Shown here one piece after another: positions 38,096 through 50,000 of a DNA stretch of 64,000 nucleotides (positions within the stretch are counted from its first letter, which is position 1; each line of letters begins with the position of its first letter). Source of the stretch: Brachypterus glaber (taxonomy: Eukaryota; Arthropoda; Insecta; Coleoptera; Kateretidae); contig OY294046.1 of assembly GCA_958510825.1 (NCBI GenBank), positions 51,857,664-51,921,663 on the forward strand, given 5' to 3'. The position numbers and the translations under genes are program-made. Under the pieces are notes generated by a model. That model had not been told where the DNA came from. It saw only the letters and a list, made by a program, of their open reading frames with translations, and ran no database searches.

Positions 38096-41000
38096 CATAT
38101 ATAATTGTAGATTAATAAAAATTACATTAGTTTTGGCCGATATATTTTGTTAATTGTAACAAAGTTTTATTATATCAATGCTGAAAACGATGATATAAAT
38201 ATTAAATCTAATAATTTAATTAAGAAAATTTTGCTAATTTAATGAATTTAAATTTAAATTTAAAGCATCAATATAATAAAAGCGATTATCTGCTTAAAAT
38301 ACACGAAATACTTTTTTCTATGTAGAAGTTAGAAAAAAAAAATTAATGTATAAACTCTACTAACAAGATTTCACGATTTGGAGCTGGTACCAAAGTAAAA
38401 CAGTAAATCAATCAGTAACATGTGATTTAACCTTAAATAAATAAGGGTTAGTTTTTCAGGCACAAAGCATACGTAGAGTTATGTACGGTATTTATTGATC
38501 AATATATCATGTACTAATATGGCAGACATGTTCTGTAGTAAAGGTGCAAGTTATTTTAAATCAAATTTTCAACACTGAATTCTTTTTAATACGATACATG
38601 TTATTTGAGATTTAATTTTAAAGGCTATTTGAAAAAAAATATATACGGCAAAAAATCTTTTAAAAAATATTTTTTTTGTTATTTTTCTAAATGTCAAAAA
38701 TATATGGGAAGAAGTGAGTTTTGTAAATTGCTAGTAAAGTCTTTAATGCAGTATGTTTGTCTGTCAAGAAACTCGAAAACGCTTTAAGCTAAAGACTTAA
38801 AATTTGGACCAGAAGTTACTTATACAAAATAAAAGTTCTTGGCTGGAGTTAATTTTAATGAAAACTTTGTAGCAAAATTTTAGTTTATTTTTTAATATTT
38901 TTTAATTTTTTCTTGCTCGAAAAAAAAATGTAAAAATCTTTAAGAAAACAATTTTCTAAGCTTTAAATTTTGTTTCAGGGGGATTGCAAAAGCAGGAGAG
39001 CCAAATAACTTATCACCGATATCTCCAGGCGTCCTTTACATGGACAACTCGCAATACAACGGTCTGAGAAGAAAACAGCGAAGATTAGCGCGAGAAAATC
39101 CCGGACTATTAGCTGCGATAGCAAAAGGGGCTAACTCCGCAATTCACGAGTGCCAACATCAATTTAAAAACCATCGATGGAACTGTTCGACGAGAAATTT
39201 TCTTCGAGGGAAAAATTTATTTGGGAAAATTGTCGATAAAGGTAAGTGAAATTTTTTACTTACACCGGAATAGAGCATTTTTAATAATGGTAAATCCTGT
39301 GTTTTTCATCCTCTTTTTCTTTCTCATAAAATATAAGGTTTTAACTGATAAAATGGATGAAAGGCACACTGTAGGAAAAATCCAAAACTATTAATACAAA
39401 ACGTTGTTGTGTCAAGTTTTATAGTATAGAATACAATTTTTACGATGTTACGATTATTATAACGTTATATTAAGTAAAATCAAACCATATACATACTAAA
39501 CAACTTCATAGTATTTAATTTTACAACAACATTGTATAGTGCAGTTATTTTATCAAGGATGATTAATAAAGATGGCAGAAATCAGCTGATGTTACCAATA
39601 TTTTGAAAGTAAGCATTTTGGGCTGAAATTTCCTTGTGCATAAGTATACCTAACTATAAGCATATACATGCACATGTAATTACATGTGATCTGTAGTTTT
39701 TATGTGCACATAGGTACATGTAATATGTGAATTTAAAAAAAAATGCATACAATTTGTTGTTATAAATCAAATAACTGCACACAGGTTGTAAATACCAAAG
39801 CGTTTACTTGTTTGTTGTTATATTCTATGCAATATATAGTGGTTGGCGCATATACAACTATTTATTGTTGTATTCTATAACCTTATTACGCTATTGATTA
39901 CGATAGTGTTCTATGTACAATATGACGGTATTTAGGTACTATTTTGTGAAGACGTCAGTCCGTATAGCTGTGAATTTGACTCTACTTTTATAATAATGAA
40001 CTTATTTTCTGGTCTTCACGGCTAGTACAAATATATGTATGTTGTATTCTGAGTAAAATGACAATTTGTAATGTATAGATCACTAAATATCGATAAAACA
40101 GTAACCTACTTTCCTTTGCTTTCACTTGTAACTTACTGTTAGTGTACTTTAAAGTTTTTTAAATTAAAATTTTCATTAATTTATCTCTACAAACTGTGGT
40201 GTGTACTAATAGGGATAATAAATTTTAAGCAATGTGTTTAATTTTAAATTTAAAATATCACAAAAACGATTTAACCATTTTTAGACCTCTATATTTAGCT
40301 AAAACATAAATTTTCGATAATATAGTTCAACGATTTGTCTAGTTATTGTGGGTACATTTTAACTTACACTGAGAACAATGGCGCTCCCATGGGGGTATGG
40401 TAGAGTAGGGGACGCCACCCCCCCACAATCATGTTCGAGTTGGGACTAGTATATTACGCATCGGGTACGCGAAGCTAGTTTTTATTGCACGAGAGTGCGT
40501 TTGAAAGCACTCGATGTGGACTGAAATGGATTTCGTCGAGGTGTGTATACTATTTTTCCTACGACCTAACACCTAAGCATAAAAAAAGCAAAAATTATCT
40601 TAAAATTAGTTTGTCAATTTGAGGTTATATGTTTGACTTTTACTAATTTTCTGACAGCAGATATGTAAATCAGCTGATCGTCACTGACGATCCGTTGTCA
40701 TAGGCAACGGAAGGGAAATTCACACTAACTTCTAATAGGTACAGGGGCGGATTTATTTCATTTTAGGGGAGGGGGCCATCCATTAGGAAAAAAATTGCGC
40801 TTTCACCAAAAATATAATTTTGAAGGTATTTCTATGCTAATATATCTCGCTGGGGGGGGGGCATGGCCCCCATGGCCCCTCCCCTAAATCCGCCCATGAA
40901 TAGGTAATAGGAAAAATCCATTGTTCAGTTGGTAAAATGAGTGGAAAATTTCGGAAATTAAGTGGTAAATTTCGGTAAATTGGTAGAAAGTTGCAAAAAT

Positions 41001-44000
41001 TATTAGAGTAGTATAGTTAGGTATTTTTTTTCAGTTGAGAAAAGTTGGGAATTTTTGGGAGTGGAGTTGGGAAAATGGAGCATACAGTTGAGAATTTTTT
41101 AAGAGGTAAGGACTCTTTGTTTCGCCAGGGGTAAAGCTTATTTTTTTTGAGTTATAAAATTGGAGGTGAGGACCTTTTTTTTAGTCATCAAAGATTTTTG
41201 GGGGTAAAACTTTTTTTTTGAGATGGTAAATTTCTGAATTATAAGTTGTGAAACATTTTCTCCGCCCCCCAATAAAATTGGTTCAGAGCACCCCTGACTG
41301 AGATGCATAGTATGCACTACAATTACAGATTTAGTATGCACTGCATACTAAACGTTTTTGCATAATATGCATAATATGTTCCACACGAAATTGTAGTAAA
41401 CATTCACTGGTTGTTACAGTTACCAGAACTATAACAACGGTAATTATTACTGTAACAACCATCGAATGTTTACTAAACTTTCGTGGGGTTCCATATATGC
41501 AAAAACGTTTAGTATGCACTACAATAACCGATTTTCAGTGTACTCCATTCATTTTTTATACAAGCTGATTTAAAATTAGGGAGCAATTTTTCGGGGTATA
41601 GTGTAGAGTCTATTTTTGTAAGGGTGTCTCTAAAAACCTTTTCATAGTTTTTTTATGCAGAATCACCACATAAATCTTACATTTTTTTAAAGCTGGAAGA
41701 ATGTTTTTGCCTGAGCTGCATTTGGTGTTCCACAAGGTTCCAGTCTTAGACCTCTGTCATTTTTAAATGTTGAGTAGGTATAGATATGTTGCAAGACTGG
41801 GTTTTTGTGATTTGGCATCGTTGTATCTAAAATAGTTGCATAACCTCAAAATACCTTTCGTCGTGGTATCCCAGTATTGACCGACAAAGTTTTAATACAA
41901 TCATTTTCTTTATTCGTGCTGGCAAAGTTGGTACAACAGCCCTATATTTTCTCTGTCCATACAAATAAAGAGCTTCAATAAAGCTGCGAGTTTTTTATGT
42001 GATTTGTAATTATTCGATTGACAAAAGACCCTTTTAGCATACACAAAAATCCGCATTCATTAGCTAGTAGTAGTATATATTTAAATTTGTGCTAAGTAGT
42101 AGGTACATTATTCTGGGGGACATTTAAATGATTGAGATTCGTCTTATAAAACAAGCCGTGAAAGTATACAATGCTTCACATTATATTGTATACTCTTCGC
42201 AGTTCCAGGCAGCTCTTTTTATGGTAAAGTTTTAACTTAATTAAAATGTAATGGGATATTTCTAATTTTTAAATAGAACCCCCTATTACTTTTTTGTTTT
42301 TAAATAGTTTTTTTTTTTAATTTGGTTCAATTTACTCTTTTAATAAAGGTAATTTTTACTAAAATATTTAGGTAGATAGCATGTTTTCTTGTATTTTTAA
42401 GATTTTTTTTAAGGAGACTAGTAGTTCTGGGCTACTATAACATTTTTGTTTTAAGGGTTCTTTTTTAAATTTGGTGCCTTTTATCCTTTTATTAATAGTA
42501 TTTTTTTTTCTAAAAAAATACGTTAATTGACTTTTTGCTTTCCCATTTTAATTTTTTTTTTAATTTTGCGAAAGCCTTGTATTCGTGCAAATTTTTTTTT
42601 GCTTATTTTACGGTTTATGACGTTTTATGTCGATATAAATCAAATTCGAGCAAAAAAAAAAAATCGATCGAACGGTCGATTGGTCTATCCGGGAAATATT
42701 GTAAGCACGATAACTTAAGAACGCTTTAAGCTAGGACTTGAAATTTGGCATACAGGTATGTTACCAAGAGTTTTCGCTAGGGATGGTTTTTGGTGAACAT
42801 TGGTGTGTGGAAAATGGAGAAATGCATTTTTTTTTTGAAAATTGCTGTCCGCGGTGATGAGGGGGTAAATATTTTTAAATATTTTTATTATTTTGGTCAA
42901 AAACCCCTATATACCAAATAGGGGTTTTTGTGGTCAACGAATCTGAATCTGATAATAAATAATAATTCTAACTATATTGGGGTTTATGAGGTTGCTGATA
43001 GAGAATCTGATAACAAAAAAAATCAAACTCCACTCCCTGAGGGGCGGGGGCTAATTTTTGTGAATATTGGTATTGGTATATAATTCTTTTCTGTCATGAA
43101 GCTGCGAGGAGTATATTAAAATCCTTTGATGACATGTTTGATATTGTTTGTATTGAATGGCCAGTCGAAAAAAAAAGTTTTTGAATTAACAAAATCAATA
43201 GATGAATGAATTTCAGATATATCATGCCAATTATTATAGTGTGCTTAAAGGATGGCTCCCCAGGGATAAATTACTACCTAAATTCCCTTTTTTCCGGTAC
43301 ATATATAGCCATCTGCATGGATATCTACACTCGTAAAAAAATTTCATTCAGACTGCTTTTCGAAGGCGTGTCCGAATCATTCAAAAACACCACAAAAGGT
43401 TGAAAAAAACTACTAATAAATATATATTAATATCAAATCTAAACTGGTGATGAAGTACAAAACCGTACCATGTATCTATGGTACTTATATTTCACTCCGA
43501 ACTTCACAGGGGTTCTCGTGATGACATAATTATCCTGCCTCTCCACAGGGGGTAAGAGATTATCGAGTAACAATAACTCATAAGTTACAAGAGTGAGGAA
43601 AGCATAAAAACTAAATGATAAAGAGAGACAGAAAGTTGAGTGCACTGACCATAAAAATATACTCGATTTTAATCAATTATGAATACCGTATTTTGTTAAA
43701 AAGTTATGATCTTTTAAAGTTTTAAATTAAAAAATTATATTTTGTTTAAAAATTACTGGTTTCTTTAAAAAGCCCTTTTTAAATATGCTATCTTTAGGAG
43801 ATAAAAAATTATTGTTTTTAAATTATAATTTAATACTAATTAATAATTATTATTAATAAAGATACGCCCTCTCTTAATTAAGTTGTGCTAACAATAAAAG
43901 TTAAAAATCTACAACTTTGATATTATTTCATAAAATGTTTTATGTCCGTAATAAATAAAACATTAAAAAAGCTATTAGTGGCATATCGGAAAAATTGAAA

Positions 44001-47000
44001 CATTGGTTGAAATCCAATTATCAATTATCCAATTACTTCGTAACGCTACCACCAGACGTCTCCACTTCTTACGTCTTACCAACAACGAAACCTTTTTGTC
44101 TGGCGGTTTTTAATTTGCTAGTTAGTCAGCTAATAAGACGCACACTGAAACTATTCTATTATTGCTGACCTTCAACCAATGTTTCTGTTTGTCCGATATG
44201 CCACGAATAATTGTTTTATTTTTTTTTACATTATTTATGCCTAAAATTGTCATATATGATACGTATAAACTTAAAACCTAAAAATCAAAGAGCTTGACCT
44301 TCACAAAAAGGATATAATCATAAAAATAATTAAAGTACTTAATTTAAAATAAAAAAATATGATTTTCCTTATGATATCTTTTTTGATTTTTGTCAAACCA
44401 AGTATTCATATTTTACGGTAAAATGTAGGTAAATTTCTCGGTATTTTCCCATTCACTTGTAACGAATTTGGTGTCTATAGACTTGTCGTTTAATAATTAT
44501 AACAGTAATAAAGTCTGTGAATGTCATACTTCACGGAAGGTATTTCCAATGAAGTAACTTGTACTGAAGAGAATAGGTAGCGTGACAGATCAGTTGCCAA
44601 TTGATAGTTTAAAGTAGCTACTGTAAGTGAAAAAACTTTACCTTCATGGGATATAATAGCTATAAATCTGTAATGATTGATGGGTGTACCTATAACTATT
44701 GAAATCAACACAGTACCATCAATAAAATGCCAATAAAACCATCATTACATGTTATAGCAGAAAGCAATAATATACTGACAAGGTTTAAATGTTAAAAAGT
44801 AAGTTTATGGTGATTACAATATTACACTAAGAAAATAAAATAGTTAAAATGTTTATACAATAAAACTATAAACATTATTTTGTTACTAGTTATTATTAAT
44901 AGCAAATCATTAATAAATTTTAAAAATTACAAAGGTCCAAGATGGAGCCTTGTAGAATACCAGATAAGACAAGAGACAAATAAATGACTTCGTTATTACA
45001 AGTTACAAATCATTAATAAATATTAAAAATAGCAAAGTTCCAGATGAGTTAAAGACTAAAGCTTCTTTATTTTTTTTACTTGTGATAAGTTAATAAAATA
45101 AGTTTCATGACAGTCAGGTATATATAAAAGAGAAATTTATTTAAATCATTAAAATAAGAACTGTAATTTTTATTATTTGGTAAGTACTGTTCGAAATACC
45201 AAAAATATTAAAAAAAATGCAAGCAATTTAAATGATTTAGTTGAGAACACGTTATTTTAATTTAGCTAATGATCAATTAATAGTTAAAGAAGATCAATTT
45301 GTTAAGAATTTAATTAAAATAATTCTCGGAGACGATCGACAAATGTCAGGTAGAAAAAAAAAGCTTGAAAAAAATATCCTCGGTGTAAAACTAAAGTGGC
45401 ATTTCGGGTATACTTTTATCTCATGTTATTTGTTACATAACTGACCCTATTAGTCAACGATCAGATCAATTAAAAGCGATAACATTTTAATACCAGACAA
45501 CCCGATTAGAGATAATCAGGTTGTTTCATGATTTTAAAAAATATTAATACGTTCAATTAGATGAAATGATGAATCAAATTTTACACTATGAGATCAGATT
45601 AACTAAACTGTTGTTTCATAATTGATCTAATTATTTTAATTAGTTACTTTTTATTTACTTTCTTGGTCTATGGATGTCTTCAATATTTTCTAAAAATCTT
45701 GAAAACTATTATCTACAAATCCTTTAAGGGCATTTAAACTCTCTTTAGACTCCAGTTCTTTATCAAGTAAAAACATTATCAGAATTAACAAGCAACTTGT
45801 AAACCTAAACTCATCGATATTATCATCTAACTCTATAATTTCTTCTTTCCAGGATGTCGAGAAACAGCCTTTCTGTACGCAATCACTAGCGCTGCAGTAA
45901 CGCACGCCATAGCGCGCGCGTGCAGCGAGGGAGCTATAGAAACGTGCAACTGCGAGCCGCACTACAAAAACCGACCGCACGTCATCGCGAACGGCAACAA
46001 CAACGCAGTACAGGCAGTCAGGGACTTCGAATGGGGTGGCTGCTCGGACAATATTGGCTTTGGGTTTGCTGTAAGCCGAGAGTTTGTCGATACTGGGGAA
46101 CGAGGAAAAACGTTGAGGGAGATGATGAATTTACATAATAATGAGGCTGGACGATGGGTAAGTGTCGATTTACGTGTTTTTTTATTGTTTAGTTTATGGA
46201 AGATTATATTTTTGTTATGTTTGACCTAAAAGCTCATGTTACTTCACCCTATTTATATTAAATATTGGTTTGTTATCAGTTCAAAAATTACGTTTTTCTA
46301 ACGTTTTTTTTTTACTTGAGAACAGAAAATATACATGGATTTATATCTAGTACAGCAGTATCTAGATCTTGTACTACTATTTTTAATACCTGTGGGATCG
46401 TTTACGGATATATGTCCAATAAACTTTTTTTTCAATGTTGAACATCCGTGTAATTACAAAAATTTGATTATTTAAAAGTGACACATGAATTATGTCATAC
46501 GGGACATAAAAAGCTCAATATGTCGGTCTGTCTGTGTGTCCGGGAAATTTGTGACCACGATAACTCAAGATCGCTTCTGGCTAAATACTTCAAATTTGCA
46601 CCATAGGTTGATTATCCAAAGTTCTAGGCTGGGATTGTTTTTGATAAAAATCGGATTGGGGTGAGGGGGGTAAAATAAGGTATTTTTTTAAACATTTGTA
46701 ATTTATTTTTTGTTTTACGAAAAAAGAAACTTTTTTTGAAAAAAGTCCAAACGAAAAAAATTGTTTGAATTTTTTTTTTATTTTTTTTTTCGTTTTTGAT
46801 TTTAATGAACCTAGGCCTATAGGGGAAAGTATTATTTTGTTGGGAGCAGTATTTTTTATTAAAATAGTCTTAGGGGGTAGGAAAACATTTGGTTAAAGAT
46901 GTTTATTAAAAAAAGTCATCCAAAAAGCACCATGAAACTTTTAAAAAGGAATACGAAATAAGAATGGAATTTTAAAAATTAAAATCCTTGCAATCCAGCA

Positions 47001-50000
47001 TTTAAAAGAAAAATCGTGGTGGTAAAAAAGATCTATCGTTAAACGTATTTTGCCACGCTATATAGAGCTTAACTTCTAATTTATAAACATTCAGAATGTG
47101 TAATTACAAGCCTTATCTTTAATTAATTGAAGTAGATACAATTTTATCTTGTGTTTCTCATTAACTCTTATCAATTTCAAAGTTCTGATGCTGCGTGCCA
47201 TTTTTACAGACCTCATAAACTTCTGCTACGTGTCACACAGTCACTGTACTTACTGGATACTGGGTACTACCCAGATTCCATGTCTGCTTAAGATGAATAA
47301 AAAACTTATGACTAAATTGGACGTCTTTATTGCAAAGCATTCTCGTGTTATAGTGGTCACAAATTTTCCGACAGAGAAATGGACGAACAGATTTTAGAAA
47401 ATGTTTTCAAGAGTTTTAAACTAAATATATATGCCATTTAGGTACTCAAGGGAACAATGCTTTTTATATAACAAAGGAATGATGAATTTAAAGTAATGTA
47501 AATATTTCTTTCTGAATGTTTTCTAATTTTCTTTTAGATCAAAGTTATATGAGATTATGGAACTTACCAACTAAAAAAGTTACAAAATATATAATTCTTC
47601 TTCTTTGGGTTTATTTGCCGCATTGGTGTGAGAGAATTAAGCGCCTTGGTAGGTTTAAATCCTATGCTTATTTTTGCAAAACCAACAGGCAAAAGAATGT
47701 AGGTCTTTGGACGAAGAGCGAAGATTTTTACTGAAATATAATTTCATTAGCCCTTAAAGCAAAAATGGCAAAGAAACCAATTCTTTTACCTCAAAAAAAG
47801 TATTTTTTGAGTTATTTTATAATCTTGAAATACCTGCGTGAAGAATTTACTTTGTGCTCTATTCTTTTGATTTTCTTATATAAAGAAATAAAAACTTAAT
47901 CGACCTTCGCGACATATTTTATGCTGAGACACTTAAACCGTAAATTAAACCGTAATTACCTTCTTATAAACCACTTAGCCGCTGAAATACGAGAGTGCCA
48001 ACATATTTACGAAACAGATGAAACTTTATACCACAAAAAATCACGGCAAAAATGGCCGCAAAATGATAAACTTCAATCGTAAAAATTCTGCTACAAATCC
48101 CTTTAATTAAAATTCGATTGCTACTCATGCAAATCAGTGTCGGTTGTACATACCGAATAGACAAAAGCTTATTTTTAAAAGTCAAAGATTTTGCTAAAAA
48201 TTAAGAAAATTTAAAATAAGATATTCTGAAAAAAAAAGTTAAAATGTATACTACTTTTGACTAATCTTTCTTAATTTTTAGCAAACTCTTTCACTATTAT
48301 AAATTCGCCTATTTAATCTATTAGGTTTGTATAGATTTAATAATAAGTATTTAGTAATATACATATAATTGAATGCACGTTGGATAATTTATTAAGGAAA
48401 ACACTTCTTTGAATGAATAGGAAGAATGATAACTAGTTTTAAAGTATTTTTTCGAATTCGAAACGTTCTAGTTTAGTTCTTTTTATGGAGATATATGTCC
48501 GTTTTGATGAAAACATGTAATAAAACTTTTCTAACGCGTATGATACCATATATTTAACTTGTAAAACATGCTTGGGCACTGGACGCTACTTTAAAGGCTT
48601 TCGCATGTGACTACATATCGAAAAAATCCAATATATAAAATGCTTCGTTTTTTTTTATAGTATTAGTGAGTAGTATCTTTTTAAAAATTGCGTAATGTAA
48701 AATTTTCTTCTTAAAATTTGATTTACCCTGTTTTTAAAAACATTTTTCAACATGGCACTGCATTGATTTGGCTCTTTTATTAAAAAGAAAATCATTATGG
48801 CCCTCATTAAATTTAATTTTTCTTCAGGTCATCAGATCTTTAAAAAGAGGAAACGCACTAGAGCGCTCATGAGCTTGCAGCTGATTACTTATTTTTTTAC
48901 CCTTTAAAATCGTACTAAAAATGTGTGAGGCTTAACACATTTTTGCCGCAAACTTTTTTATGTGTATAAATACATAAAAAATGTCATATGGCGTAACACT
49001 GCAATAGCAACCATTTAAAAAATGTAATTAAAGAGGAAGTATGATAACATTTTGTGCCACCAATAATGTTATTGGTGATTTTTGCAAACATCTTGTATAT
49101 AGATAGCTGTATATTTACTAAGAGTGTAAAAAACCGTCTTGTCGACGATTCTGTGATTTCACGTACGCATAACAGCATCGGACATGTGTATACACGTAGT
49201 TTCACACCGGGGAGTCCACTACTCAAGTTTCATTGTCCCTGTGGTGTACTGCATACTGTATTACATAGTCTGAATATCAATACAAATCGATACCATTATC
49301 AAATAAATTGTTATTACGAATCCAAATCTCTGTACGCAAACCCTATATGGAATTTATCTCTCTAAAGACCTCTGGAGATCCAGAGGAATTGCTGTTAATT
49401 AAATTTATAAATTTTTCTGGAACATAAGGGACACATTTTGTTAATTAGTTAATTATGTATACTATATGTAGTTTACGGAGAAAGCATGAAGATTTATCAG
49501 GAATTTAAGATTTTCTTAAGTAGACTGTAGAAGAATCTTTGCCAAACGATACACAGAACCTTTATATCTGAATGGTTTGTAAGTTTGTAGAAAGATTATA
49601 ACTATAGTTCTAGTTAGAAAATATTGTTTTAAATTGGGAAAATAAATTAAATAACACTGTTATAATTGGTGTAGTGGACTACCGCGTCGTACTTGACGAG
49701 TTTATTACGCAAATAGCGTGAGTTCTATTCTCATCGGCGCGCCGCGGCGCGCCGATTTGCCTTTTTCAGTTAATTAATAATTGAAATTTGGCGAAGGCGT
49801 AAGTGAAGCGGAAACTCCCTGTAAATTGGTTCGAAAGTCAATTAAAGCCGGTGGTTCCCTCTACTACTAGCAAACAGAAGTTCTGGACTTAGGGGATGCT
49901 TAATTAAGTAGAATAGTACGAGGTTAAACAAAAATGTAATAATTAATGAAGTGGTTTTAACTAAAACTTAAAAACACTGCAGTGTTTTTAAGTACACCAG

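Larger units (their letters stand above)
30750..38978 (+). other. wg intron 1 (8.2 kb), repeat-rich
   Basis: GT-AG intron, phase 2. It holds the 676-bp tandem duplication (31770-34465) with nested insertions, a fold-back element near 36.5 kb, family B copy 2 (37116-37800), an AT microsatellite (about 38060-38092) and a CACGATAACT-family relic at about 38745. About 34.5-36.5 kb and 30.8-31.7 kb show no recognised feature. No nested gene was found. Confidence 0.8.
39242..45852 (+). other. wg intron 2 (6.6 kb), repeat-rich
   Basis: GT-AG intron, phase 1. It holds the hAT MITE at 40742-40898, a CACTGAGAG-family relative (about 41296-41540), a LINE RT scrap (41718-41777), a CACGATAACT-family copy (about 42670-42860) and a palindrome at 42893. 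A 227-bp inverted-repeat element lies at 43978. About 39.25-40.7 kb and 44.2-45.8 kb show nothing recognisable. Confidence 0.8.

Noticed and set aside
45690..45980. Minus-strand open frame of 96 codons over wg exon 3
   Set aside because: It is the antisense shadow of a coding exon with higher GC; the plus-strand Wnt motifs and splice sites explain the region.
47149..47397. Open frame in wg intron 3
   Set aside because: Short, AT-driven, with no motifs or similarity that I recognise.
49667..49735. Functional tRNA gene
   Set aside because: A and B boxes are present but no acceptor stem, no convincing anticodon arm and an altered B box; kept only as a candidate SINE head.
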